Shown here: piece after piece, positions 45,201 to 53,656 of the stretch
How the letters are laid out: every line of letters begins with the position of its first letter
How positions within the stretch are numbered: position 1 is the first letter of the stretch
Assembly (NCBI GenBank): GCA_964510065.1
Contig: CAZEAC010000021.1
Location: 1 to 64,000 of the forward strand
Direction of reading: 5' to 3'
Origin: CAZEAC01 sp964510065
GTDB taxonomy: Bacteria; Bdellovibrionota_C; UBA2361; CAIXSY01
DNA: 64,000 nucleotides
Position numbers and translations under genes: made by a program
The notes under the pieces: model-generated
Told to the model about the DNA's origin: nothing
Databases searched by the model: none
What the model saw: only the letters and a program-made list of their open reading frames with translations

Positions 45201-45701
45201 CTACATGACTGGAATATCGATATAATAATTTTCTGCTTGAGTCGGCCTATAGCATTCGTAGCGAATCCTTGGATTCAATTGGGCGACCATGAGCCTGTCA
45301 AAAAGCTCCTTCGCGCCTCCTTGAAGCCAGTCCGACGAGATCTGATTGGTGGTTTGACCAGCGGGAATAGTAAAATCTCCCAAAAAAATCTCAAGGGAAA
45401 CTATTTTCCTTCCGTCCGCCTTTGCTTCGCGAAGTTCGCTGGCAAGCTTTAATACAATGTTATCAACACTCCCCTGAAATGATGATGCACCTGTAGCGGG
45501 GAGCGTTGAACCTTTAAGATTAGCGTTGCTTTTCGCGGAGCGGCGCAGGATCTGTAGAGCCTGCCCTGCAACTTCGCCTATTCTCGTTGCCGGATCAGGA
45601 TCGTCCCTCAACTCGTCCGCCAATTTTTGGGCAAGGTTCGCGACACGCTGTTCGGTCGTGGCACGCAGGACTACATATTTTGGTGAAGACGTAGGTTTCA
45701 T
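45201..45701 (-). CDS. Hypothetical protein
   Basis: 166 residues, soluble, without signal peptide. GGAG lies 6 bases before the ATG. Mixed alpha/beta prediction (KIVSLEIFLGDFTIPAGQ; RIRYECYRPTQAENYYIDI). No family recognised. It is divergent from the two plus-strand genes that follow. Confidence 0.68.
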   Translation of the reverse strand: MKPTSSPKYVVLRATTEQRVANLAQKLADELRDDPDPATRIGEVAGQALQILRRSAKSNANLKGSTLPATGASSFQGSVDNIVLKLASELREAKADGRKIVSLEIFLGDFTIPAGQTTNQISSDWLQGGAKELFDRLMVAQLNPRIRYECYRPTQAENYYIDIPVM

Positions 45702-45863
45702 GATTTACTCCAATGCCTAGATACCTTGTCTGGTGAAAACGTACAATTTTGCAGAAAGGGATCTTATAACCAGGTCCGATCTTACTCAAATTTATTTTCC
45801 CGTTTAATTCCCGCGAAAAGCTACCTTAGAATCGCTGCGCCGCAGTTAAGGAGTGCGCAAGTA

Positions 45864-46163
45864 ATGGCACCGTCTCCAGAGTTCGAGCCGTTCGATTCAT
45901 ATCATTCTTCTCCCAATCCGGCGCGAGACAATTCCCAAATCCAAAGAGTATTAGAGATCAATACCGCGGCACGCTTCCGTCCCTCCCTGCACTGGCCACG
46001 AAAGACTGCACGAGTGCAGCGGCGAGATATGAGATCTCTTGGGAAGAAGGAACTGTCGAGACTTCTTCGGCATGCAATGATGATTTGCCAATTCGAAATC
46101 TATGCCAGGGTGGATGGGTCTTGCACCCAGGTGGGACTGGTACATGGCACCTTTTCGCTGTAG
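45864..46163 (+). CDS. Small hypothetical protein preceding the 46.2-kb gene
   Basis: 99 residues starting MAPSPEFEPFDSYHSSPNP. AAGGAG lies about 10 bases upstream of the ATG. Charged, mostly helical in its middle (MRSLGKKELSRLLRHAMM), ending DGSCTQVGLVHGTFSL. Its stop codon is 32 bp before the start of the next gene, so they are probably co-transcribed. Small partners encoded just before large unknown proteins are often chaperones or antidotes, but the sequence gives no direct sign. Confidence 0.5.
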   Translation: MAPSPEFEPFDSYHSSPNPARDNSQIQRVLEINTAARFRPSLHWPRKTARVQRRDMRSLGKKELSRLLRHAMMICQFEIYARVDGSCTQVGLVHGTFSL

Positions 46164-46177
46164 GAAAGTCTTTTCTT

Positions 46178-46250
46178 GGACACCCAAGGATCATCATGCC
46201 GTATGATGTTGATAACATTACGATATCGCGTCCTCGATCTTTGGGTGTCC
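46178..46250 (+). promoter_or_regulatory. Inverted repeat enclosing the ribosome binding site and start codon
   Basis: GGACACCCAAGGATC (46178-46192) pairs with GATCTTTGGGTGTCC (46236-46250) at 14 of 15 positions. The left arm contains the AAGGA ribosome site; the start codon lies in the 43-nt loop. If it forms in mRNA it should hide the site and reduce translation until opened by a protein, RNA or temperature. The truncated copy at 43.8 kb keeps only the left arm. Confidence 0.6.
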
Positions 46251-47482
46251 CAAATCTCTCTCTACTAAAGAAAGACGGAACAATTGTTGGCAACTTTGAT
46301 CATCAGGCGAAGGGAGACTACGAGCGGTATGTACGATTTCTACGTGAAGTAGCGCGCAAGTGCACTCCAAATCTTGCCATTGAGCCGGTCCGGGGAAGAC
46401 TTCAAAGCGATAGTATTCTTGCCACCATTCACCAGAGAACTTCGAAACCGTCTGCTTTGAAAATTACTACAATTGGGTCGGTAAATCAGGCGGAGAAAGA
46501 GACAATCAGAAATCTAATTGAGCTTCAACGTAAGTATCCACAAAATGTTACCCAGCTTTTGGCTGGCCTACGGCCCGTTATTGAAACATTAAGAAACTTT
46601 CTCGTGACCGACTGCTGTCTTGTTGGAAAAATGCCGCATGAACCAATGCCAATTAAGATTTCTGTAAAATCCGCGCCGTCGACTTGGCTACTACGCGAAC
46701 ACATAGCGTCACCGATTTGGACACCGGCGCAGGAACTATGTCTCCAAGAATTCTACGGTGGGCTCACCAACTTTATTAAGGGAGATTCAACGGGGTCACA
46801 GCCCGCAGCGAGCTCCGTTTCGAAATTGGGCGCGATGCTTCCCGCTGATCTACGTAGTTCGATAGATAGTTGGATTAAAAGAGTTGCCGCAATTAGCGAG
46901 AATATAAAAGGTAAAAATCCCATTTACCCGCCTCTTTATATAGAAGCTCCACTTGAAATCCACGACTCAGCCAGCGCCTATATTCAAGCGGCAGTGCCAA
47001 ATAGTCAGATCCATCGTCGGATGTTGGGGATGATGTTATCCGAAAAATCAAGCCTGTCGCCACAGGCTCACCTCGTTAATTCTCATGGTGGGGCTAGCGA
47101 CACTCAACCAGAGGGAGATCTCGTGTACCGGGCAAGCTCTAACGGACTTACCTGTGCTGATATTAGCCGTATTCTCCCGCTCCTCGCGCAAGAAAAATTT
47201 CAACATGACTTTCACGCGGAAGTATCTCGACAAATTAAGTGGTCCGTTGTTGGCACGCTTCTCGAGGGCCTTTCAACCAGTGATCTAAAGACGCTCGTAG
47301 ATCAACTCCACTTGCGGCGCGCAAATCTTCGCCAGGAGATGGCGCTCCGCCATGAAGAGTTCCCCAACGACGATGACGGCTCTCTTTTTAAGCCTCCAAA
47401 ACTCGAAGCCAAAGATTTTATCGTACTTGCCAATAGCATGCACCAGCTTCGCGACAAGCTGGCGCAAAAAATTTCAGTTTAA
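46196..47482 (+). CDS. Hypothetical protein with repeat-controlled leader
   Basis: 428 residues, soluble, no signal peptide, no recognised domain. I choose the ATG at 46196 because AAGGA lies 5 bases upstream and because the duplicate at 43855 preserves the same start and ribosome site; an upstream ATG at 46085 would overlap the preceding gene. The ribosome binding site falls in a 15-base arm whose partner lies within codons 14-18. The N terminus is Ser/Thr-rich and followed by mostly helical sequence, a profile compatible with a T3SS substrate but not proof of it. Confidence 0.72.
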   Translation: MPYDVDNITISRPRSLGVPNLSLLKKDGTIVGNFDHQAKGDYERYVRFLREVARKCTPNLAIEPVRGRLQSDSILATIHQRTSKPSALKITTIGSVNQAEKETIRNLIELQRKYPQNVTQLLAGLRPVIETLRNFLVTDCCLVGKMPHEPMPIKISVKSAPSTWLLREHIASPIWTPAQELCLQEFYGGLTNFIKGDSTGSQPAASSVSKLGAMLPADLRSSIDSWIKRVAAISENIKGKNPIYPPLYIEAPLEIHDSASAYIQAAVPNSQIHRRMLGMMLSEKSSLSPQAHLVNSHGGASDTQPEGDLVYRASSNGLTCADISRILPLLAQEKFQHDFHAEVSRQIKWSVVGTLLEGLSTSDLKTLVDQLHLRRANLRQEMALRHEEFPNDDDGSLFKPPKLEAKDFIVLANSMHQLRDKLAQKISV

Positions 47483-47672
47483 CCTCTGCACATGCGACAT
47501 TTCTATTTCCGAACAGATGCACTTATTTCATTTGCTCTACTCGACAAAAGGTGGATCTGTATGCTTGTCGATGTATTTCAATAATCAGCTTCATACCCGG
47601 TCAATTGAATTTATCGATTTGGCCGCCGTCTAATCCTTGTTTGAAGGACATTTGAACTGAGGATAAGAATCC

Positions 47673-48050
47673 ATGATTAGGAAGCCAATCTTAGTGACAG
47701 CACTCGTTTTGTCTATTTCGTCAATAGCGCAGGCTGACGGTCGGTACGGTTGGAACACAGCGCCTCATGCGGGACAAGTTGACACTGACGGCATCTTGAG
47801 CCGGGGCGAGATTCGAAATCCGGGTATCAACTACAACCTAGCGCAGCGATTTGGTGAGTGGCGTGGCGACCAGCGCTACGACAATCCATATAATGACGAA
47901 GCAGCGGCCCGTGATCGAAGCCGAGGGCAGTATCTCCCAGGCTACCATCGCTATCCCGACCGAATTCACTGGGAAGGTAATCACCATAACGACTGCGACC
48001 ACGATCGGCACTACTCCCACCCGGAGTATCGGCGATCACGCTGGTGGTAG
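47673..48050 (+). CDS. Small secreted His/Tyr/Arg-rich protein
   Basis: 125 residues with a signal peptide (ILVTALVLSISSIAQA). The mature part is rich in Asp, Arg, Tyr and His and ends in HNDCDHDRHYSHPEYRRSRWW, which might bind metal. GAGGA stands about 10 bases before the ATG. No family recognised. Confidence 0.65.
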   Translation: MIRKPILVTALVLSISSIAQADGRYGWNTAPHAGQVDTDGILSRGEIRNPGINYNLAQRFGEWRGDQRYDNPYNDEAAARDRSRGQYLPGYHRYPDRIHWEGNHHNDCDHDRHYSHPEYRRSRWW

Positions 48051-48160
48051 CGGCTGCTCTTAGCCCATACTTCAAGTGTAGGAACCCGATCCGCGTTATA
48101 CCGCAATCATGGGTGCGGACGTTTAATTATTACACGAAGATTCACAATTCTATAAAACAA

Positions 48161-48196
48161 GCGACCGAAGTCACTGATCGCAGCAACTCCGGTCGC
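48161..48196. terminator. Hairpin between convergent genes
   Basis: GCGACCG (48161-48167) pairs with CGGTCGC (48190-48196). T-rich bases follow on both strands (GATTTTC on plus, TTGTTTTAT on minus). It lies between the convergent genes ending at 48050 and 48214 and probably ends both. Confidence 0.6.
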
Positions 48197-48213
48197 GTCG
48201 ATTTTCAAAGTCA

Positions 48214-48897
48214 TTAGGCTCCGCAAGACGAGCTGGAAGCCTCTGTCATCAATGTACTAACCATTGACGAGGCTATGAGATGACTATTTACACCGTACCT
48301 AACAACTTCACCCACGCATGAAACGTACGCTTCATATGAAGCAACCTGCCCGTGGCACGCGCAGTGCTCGGCGATTACATGCCGCGCTTGATCCAAAGTA
48401 AGCCCGGTGCTCGGCGTAGGTGATGGTCGCGGTGTCTCGCTCGGATTTGGGTTGGGTGTATTGTGCTCACCGTCGCCGCCATTTCCTGGTTTAGTTCCTT
48501 CATGATCGCCGTCCTCGCCATCACCGTCATTATTGCTGCATTCATCTTTTAGGTCACTTATGGCCTGCTTGTATTGATCAAGCGCAGCTCGACCGAGAAG
48601 ACCTTCTTTGACAAGAGCTCTTAACTCATTAGAGCCTCGAGCCGCTTTCTCACGAAGAGAGCGCTTGCAGCGTTCACCATGTAATCCCTGATCGATACAG
48701 GCTTCAGCCCCCGTCACGAGCACTCCAGGAGTTACGTAGGCTCCATCCGCGTTACAACCGCCTTCCTCCGCCGCGGCGTCGATAGCCGGCTGAATGATCT
48801 CGTCTACACTACATGAGTCCTGCGCCGCGGCAGAACTAACAAAATTTAACGTAAGAAAAACTCCGAGGACGATAGCCCCGTGTCGCACATTACCCAT
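48214..48897 (-). CDS. Secreted Cys-rich protein with Asp/Pro linker
   Basis: 227 residues: signal peptide (IVLGVFLTLNFVSSAAAQ), an N-terminal domain with six cysteines, a Gly/Asp linker (NNDGDGEDGDHEG) that may bind calcium, a Pro/Thr/Ser spacer, and a C-terminal segment with CACHGQVASYEAYVSC. The CACH sequence looks like a haem motif only by coincidence (CxCH lacks the second spacer residue). Spacer style matches the protein at 63.2 kb. Function unknown. Confidence 0.72.
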   Translation of the reverse strand: MGNVRHGAIVLGVFLTLNFVSSAAAQDSCSVDEIIQPAIDAAAEEGGCNADGAYVTPGVLVTGAEACIDQGLHGERCKRSLREKAARGSNELRALVKEGLLGRAALDQYKQAISDLKDECSNNDGDGEDGDHEGTKPGNGGDGEHNTPNPNPSETPRPSPTPSTGLTLDQARHVIAEHCACHGQVASYEAYVSCVGEVVRYGVNSHLIASSMVSTLMTEASSSSCGA

Positions 48898-49151
48898 AGC
48901 TTAGTATCACCACAAAATTGCCCAACCAAGATGTTTGGGAGAGCAAGTTCGCTGCCAAACTCCGAACGGATAGACTCACGAAGACTCTGCGCGTGGCACC
49001 TCTAATCAATAATGATCTTAAAGATAACGCTCGTTTTCGACCGTCCAATTTTTGAAAATTTTGGCCGGCGACCTCCCTGACCTTTCATCATTAGCTGCTG
49101 CGGCACACTCGGCTGCGAAAGGCCACTAGGTGAATCTCGTCCGAGAGCAGT

Positions 49152-49448
49152 TCAATATCTGGCGGGGGGGAAAGTTTGACGTGGTAGGTAACGTCCTAAT
49201 CGCCTCAAGCGTGCCCTTTCCCTTTTCATATGCGGATCGCCGGAGAAATAAGCTTCAGTAAGATGCCCCCAGCGGGACCTCCCGATGCCGCTAGCAAGTT
49301 CCGCTTCGAACTGCGCCCTTGCCTCCGCAGCGTAGCGAATCTCAGCCTGTGTCAGTGGCTGCTTAAAAATATCTTGATCTCAGGGTCGTTCCCTGTGCAA
49401 TAGCGTTGACTTACAGAGTGAGATAACGCGATTAAGCATTTGAATCAT
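49152..49448 (-). pseudogene. Small gene with an in-frame premature stop
   Basis: On the minus strand, an ATG at 49448 opens a 98-residue frame ending at 49152, interrupted once by TGA at codon 23 (49380-49382). A CGA-to-TGA change would explain it. The rest reads like a real soluble protein (LTQAEIRYAAEARAQFEAEL, then SRWGHLTEAYF and MKRERARLRRLGRY). It has no recognised family. Except for this and the element at 49.6 kb, 48898-49948 holds no gene. Confidence 0.5.
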
Positions 49449-49575
49449 AGTGAGTGAGGCCCCTTTCGCCCTACGCCGAGAACCACAAGATAGCGCCCAA
49501 CTTCATTAGTAGACCGATTATTCCATTATTGTCGCAAATTGCGAAACAAGAGTCTCGCACTATCGCCTAACCTAA

Positions 49576-49755
49576 GGAACCTCTGAATAACTATGTATTT
49601 CGTCTTCGCTGGCCTTTCGGCGATCTTTGCGAGAAATCAGGTCGGGAAAATACTCGAAATAGCCCTGCTATTCCTGCGTTTTTCCCGACCTGATTTCTCG
49701 CAAATCTCATCCGAAATTCCAGCAAATCCAAAACACCTAGTTTTTCAGAGGTTCC
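49576..49755. mobile_element. Foldback MITE, IS5-type ends
   Basis: 180 bp bounded by perfect 12-bp terminal inverted repeats (GGAACCTCTGAA and TTCAGAGGTTCC) and flanked by the direct repeat CTAA at 49572-49575 and 49756-49759. A 4-bp YTAR-type target duplication is characteristic of IS5-family transposases. Inside, a 25-bp perfect inverted repeat (containing GAGAAATCAGGTCGGGAAAA) makes most of the element one long hairpin. No transposase is encoded, so it depends on an enzyme made elsewhere. Confidence 0.85.
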
Positions 49756-49948
49756 CTAAGTGATTTCAAAGATCTCAATAAGATGCGCGCATCTCCATAA
49801 GCATCGAGCGAGATCGCACAGGCAGTGACCGATACCAGTTACTGCTCGGTCAAATAGCGTCTCGCCGGTCAGTAGGCATTCAAATTAGGAACTGAATATC
49901 TCGAAAGCTTTTAAAACCACCGCCCCTTGAGGGCATCTAATTCAATGA

Positions 49949-50875
49949 ATGCACCTCCAGGTTGAGCAACTTACAAAGAGCTTTTTCAAAAACACCGCTG
50001 AGCTCAAGGCTCTCGATGAAGTAAGCTGGGAGATCGCGGGTGGCTCCGTGCTCGCCATTATTGGCCCAAACGGTTCTGGCAAATCGACGATGCTTCGGAT
50101 TCTTCTGGGGCTCTTACCGCAAAGTTCAGGGACGGTGCGTGTCGACGGCGAAATTCAATACAGCACATCTCGTACATTCTTACCGCGCCTAGGGTTTCTT
50201 CCCGAGGAACGGGGGCTCTATCCGCGCGAGCGGGTCTTGCCAATGCTTACCTACCTGGGAGAACTCAAGGGAATGAGCACAGCAGCGGCCAGGAGCTCGG
50301 CGACATTGCTCCTTGAACGATTCCAACTTCGCGAGTGGAGCTCGGAACGAATCGATAAACTTTCAAAAGGCATGGCGCAGCGTGTACAGATAATTGGAGC
50401 ATTGGTGCATAACCCGGACCTAGTGATATTTGACGAGCCATTTTACGGACTCGATCCGTTGGGGATGCATGAAATCCGCGAACTTATTCGTGAACTTGCG
50501 AATGCGGGGAAATTGATTCTCATTTCGACGCACGCAATGAACGAAGCACAGATTCTTTCCGATTCCGTGCTCATGCTCAACAAGGGGCGGCGAGTTCTCT
50601 TTGGAGCCACAAATGAAATCCGCCGCTCACGTGGTGCGAGCCATATCGCTTTAGACACTTCGACTTCGATAGACGGGATAGCCTGCATCGAGTCCGAAAA
50701 AAAGCACAAAGACGAGCGGCTCATTAGTCTAAAGCCCAATGCCACCATGCACGAGCTTCTCCAAGAGCTCTTGCGGCTAGGTCGCGCTCCATCACGTCTT
50801 GAAGTCCGACTTCCGACGCTCGACGAGATATTTATCAACGAGATTACTGTTCGCGACGGGACCAATGATCAGTAA
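49949..50875 (+). CDS. ABC transporter ATP-binding protein (NatA-like)
   Basis: 308 residues. Walker A is GPNGSGKST (residues 39-47), the ABC signature LSKGMAQRVQ, Walker B LVIFDEPFYGLD, and the switch His in LISTHAM. The ABC-2-type exporter C-terminal extension follows. With the next gene it forms a two-part ABC-2 exporter of the NatAB type, originally described as Na+ extrusion; drugs, lipids or peptides are alternative cargo. Its stop codon overlaps the permease start. Confidence 0.94.
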   Translation: MHLQVEQLTKSFFKNTAELKALDEVSWEIAGGSVLAIIGPNGSGKSTMLRILLGLLPQSSGTVRVDGEIQYSTSRTFLPRLGFLPEERGLYPRERVLPMLTYLGELKGMSTAAARSSATLLLERFQLREWSSERIDKLSKGMAQRVQIIGALVHNPDLVIFDEPFYGLDPLGMHEIRELIRELANAGKLILISTHAMNEAQILSDSVLMLNKGRRVLFGATNEIRRSRGASHIALDTSTSIDGIACIESEKKHKDERLISLKPNATMHELLQELLRLGRAPSRLEVRLPTLDEIFINEITVRDGTNDQ

Positions 50876-52265
50876 AATTTTTCGCCACGAATTTCGCTCG
50901 TTTGTTGTTTCTAAGCGCTTCTTGCTGAACGCATTCGGCCTCCCATTGCTCATTGCGGTGCAGCTACTGGTAGTTCGTTACGTTTCTCGAAGCGCCGGCG
51001 AGCCGTTCAATATCGACGACTTTGTTCGCAGAAGGAAGCCGATTGCCGTGGTCGACAGCGCACGATTGTTGAGCTCCGCAAACTCCCCGCTCCATAAGGC
51101 GAAATTCACAGCCGACATAACCTATCCTTTGGCCAAAAGCGCGTTGGAAGTGGCGTTTGACAGAGTTACCATCTCAGCGGGAGTTACCTATAAGACAGTG
51201 CTGCGGTTCCTGGCGAGCAACGCTGACGCGCAAGCAGCACTTGTGCGTGATGAAGTCGACGCCGTCGTCATAATGCCCGAAACACTGGCCGTTCCCTATA
51301 GGGTTGAACTTATACTGCCGAAACGCGACTACAATGTGACTCAATATATTCGCTCAGTATGTAATGATCTCCTGCATGAATTGGCGATAAACGGCGCGCG
51401 CCTGGACTACTCACAGATAAAAAGCCTGATGAGCAACGTGGAATTCGACGAGCATGTGCTCGGCGAGGAGCCACAATCAAAAACGTTCTCCCTGGCGAAA
51501 AACATTGAGGCGACTCTTAAAAAGGGAATCCCCTACGCCATTCCGGCGTTAATATTCTTCGTCATGGGCATCACCCTTGAGGGAGTAGTAATCAGCATTA
51601 TGAACGAGCGCAGGAGTAAGCTCATTGAAATTCTCCTTACTTCAGTTGGCGCACTCAATCTTTTCATAGGAAAGGTATGCGCGGTCAGCTTGGGGTGTTT
51701 CATGATATTTTTAATCTGGCTTTCTTTTTTGGCGCTCGCTGTCTCCGCTGCCAGTCATTATTTTCCGCTATTTTCAATTTCGTCACTCGTCGACCGGCAG
51801 ATGCTTTTTGCGATACTTTTTGGGTTTGTCGGAATATTCTTTTACGGCTTCTTTTCGGCGGGCTATAGTGGCTATGTCGGCAACCCCGAGAACCCCAACA
51901 AGCTGTCGCTTCGACTAATTGGAATTTTATTCGTTCTGCCGGTCTTTGCCATTTCAAAGTTGGTGGACGACCCTCATTCATTTATCATAACAATTTTTTT
52001 CTATCTTCCATTTTACTCGCCATTTGTTGCGCCCCTGGCACTCTGCGGCAAGCTTCCATTTTCCACCGCGGAAGTGGCGCTTTCATTCGCATTGCTGATC
52101 ATATGCACGGCTCTGACCGCGATTATCGCCGCGCGCTTTTTTGAGAAGGGATACTATGCACAGCTAGACGGCGACTCGCCGCTACGAAAGAGCACACGAT
52201 TTCTTAGAGGGCTTATTCAAGGCCGAATTCCGGGAACAAAGCCGAAGGGCTGTGCAAAGACGTAA
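50865..52265 (+). CDS. ABC-2-type permease (NatB-like)
   Basis: 466 residues starting at the ATG at 50865 that overlaps the ATPase stop by 11 bp. The first membrane helix (FLLNAFGLPLLIAVQLLVV) is followed by a periplasmic domain of about 200 residues with the NatB-like DEVDAVVIMPETL motif, then five to six helices (for example YAIPALIFFVMGITLEGVVI, with ERRSKLIEILLTSV). This is the fold of NatB-type sodium exporters. Substrate is unknown. Confidence 0.92.
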   Translation: MISKIFRHEFRSFVVSKRFLLNAFGLPLLIAVQLLVVRYVSRSAGEPFNIDDFVRRRKPIAVVDSARLLSSANSPLHKAKFTADITYPLAKSALEVAFDRVTISAGVTYKTVLRFLASNADAQAALVRDEVDAVVIMPETLAVPYRVELILPKRDYNVTQYIRSVCNDLLHELAINGARLDYSQIKSLMSNVEFDEHVLGEEPQSKTFSLAKNIEATLKKGIPYAIPALIFFVMGITLEGVVISIMNERRSKLIEILLTSVGALNLFIGKVCAVSLGCFMIFLIWLSFLALAVSAASHYFPLFSISSLVDRQMLFAILFGFVGIFFYGFFSAGYSGYVGNPENPNKLSLRLIGILFVLPVFAISKLVDDPHSFIITIFFYLPFYSPFVAPLALCGKLPFSTAEVALSFALLIICTALTAIIAARFFEKGYYAQLDGDSPLRKSTRFLRGLIQGRIPGTKPKGCAKT

Positions 52266-52351
52266 CATCGTCGATTTTATAAATCATTGCATTACCTGGC
52301 ACACTTGAGCGACTCTGGTGCCGCTACGTGGCGCACGCGCTGCGTACCAGC

Positions 52352-53128
52352 CTAAAAATTACCGATATTCTTGAGCATTTTTTTTATGTGCTCTTCATAC
52401 ATCAGGGGATCATTGCTCCACGCAGTGATTCCACCGCCTTGTGTCGAAAATTTCTGCATGAACGGCACTTCAGCAATCTCGCCGAGCATTGCAACAGAGA
52501 TATGAACTCCCAGTAGGCGCACCTGCCTTGCCCAGGAGAGATAAAAAGCACCGGCGTCCGGAAGTTTCCCGTCAGTAAGAATTACAATGTGTCGACAGGG
52601 CTGCTGACTTCGCATAAGCTCACGCCTAGCTTCCTCAAGGGCGGGAAGCAAATTGGTCGAACCATAAGGGAAAAGAACATTGATTCGTTCAAGTGCCTTC
52701 TTTCGACTCTCTTTGTCGATGCTCACCAGCGGGAGGACTTTGAATACATTGGCATCAAAGGCAAGTATCGATAGTTCGCTTCCATTCTTGAGCGCGCTAA
52801 TTAGGTAGCTTCCCAAGTTTTTAAAGCTCGTAATTTTGCTAGAAACACCGTGCGACTTATCGATTACGAGCGAGACTGCAACATTGCCCGCACAGAGCCG
52901 TGTCTTCGGGATTGCCAGTGGCGGAAAAGCTTTAAGCAGAACATCTTCGTGCGGGAGTCGACCGGGGTCTTCCCGACCCGCGGATTTAGAAGGGCTATCT
53001 TTTAGGATATCCGACCACGTTTTACTCTCTGAAGCACTTCGATGCGGAGTGGGCTTCTTACTCGGTGCGCAATAGGCAAGCAGCACCGCGACCAGGACAA
53101 AGAAGAATTTTGCCTTATATGTGCTCAT
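52352..53128 (-). CDS. VWA-domain lipoprotein
   Basis: 258 residues. Lipobox LLAYC near residue 20, then a Pro/Ser linker and a von Willebrand A domain (VSLVIDKSHGVSS and VILTDGKLPDAGAF). The metal site reads DKSHGVS in place of the strict DxSxS, so metal binding may be weaker. Such domains mediate protein contacts at the envelope. It overlaps the upstream lipoprotein gene by 4 bp. Confidence 0.85.
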   Translation of the reverse strand: MSTYKAKFFFVLVAVLLAYCAPSKKPTPHRSASESKTWSDILKDSPSKSAGREDPGRLPHEDVLLKAFPPLAIPKTRLCAGNVAVSLVIDKSHGVSSKITSFKNLGSYLISALKNGSELSILAFDANVFKVLPLVSIDKESRKKALERINVLFPYGSTNLLPALEEARRELMRSQQPCRHIVILTDGKLPDAGAFYLSWARQVRLLGVHISVAMLGEIAEVPFMQKFSTQGGGITAWSNDPLMYEEHIKKMLKNIGNF

Positions 53129-53565
53129 GGGCAGCGCTCAAGTTCAGCCGACACCGCTCGAATATTCCTCGAGCTCGAATAGGCAAGATCCACGGCTCCA
53201 ACAGTAAGAAGACAGCCGTTGGGCCAGCCTTTATAAACAACGCTCAGGTGTTGTTCGGACACAGAGACGACGGCGTCATCACGGTAAAGCCCCATCGCGA
53301 TAAACGCTCGATCATAGAACGAGCTAAGCTCCATAAGTGACATTGAGGTTTCATAAAGGACTCGCGAGCCTTTGAGCGGACGGACGACCGCTTTGGCGTC
53401 ATTAGGGACAGGAAATTCGGAGGGCATTTGAAACGGTGCTGAGCTCAATTCTCTCGCTTCATCTCTCTGGCGATCGATAGCCTTGCGAATCTTGTAAATA
53501 CAGCCCGTGTTAAGGAGCAGAAGAGCAGCAAGGGCGATTGCAGCATGAAGTTGGCCTCTCATCAT
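53125..53565 (-). CDS. Small lipoprotein
   Basis: 146 residues with the lipobox LLNTGC near residue 22, then YKIRKAIDRQRDEA and a small alpha/beta domain (LMELSSFYDRAFIAMGLYR; LSVVYKGWPNGCLLTV). Anchored in the periplasm by lipid. Co-transcribed with the VWA lipoprotein by a 4-bp overlap (ATGA type). No family recognised. Confidence 0.8.
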   Translation of the reverse strand: MMRGQLHAAIALAALLLLNTGCIYKIRKAIDRQRDEARELSSAPFQMPSEFPVPNDAKAVVRPLKGSRVLYETSMSLMELSSFYDRAFIAMGLYRDDAVVSVSEQHLSVVYKGWPNGCLLTVGAVDLAYSSSRNIRAVSAELERCP

Positions 53566-53656
53566 GCCTCAAGATTACAGTCATCCCATCATGCTTCGTC
53601 AAGAATGAGAATTCCAGCTTCTTGCCGCATGATGTGCGTGCGGTTAGCATGACGCT

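Noticed and set aside
46085..46195. Upstream ATG for the 46.2-kb gene
   Set aside because: It overlaps the preceding gene, lacks a ribosome site, and the duplicate at 43.8 kb preserves only the ATG at 46196.
48334..48345. CACH in the 48.2-kb secreted protein as a haem-binding site
   Set aside because: Haem motifs need two residues between the cysteines; here there is one.
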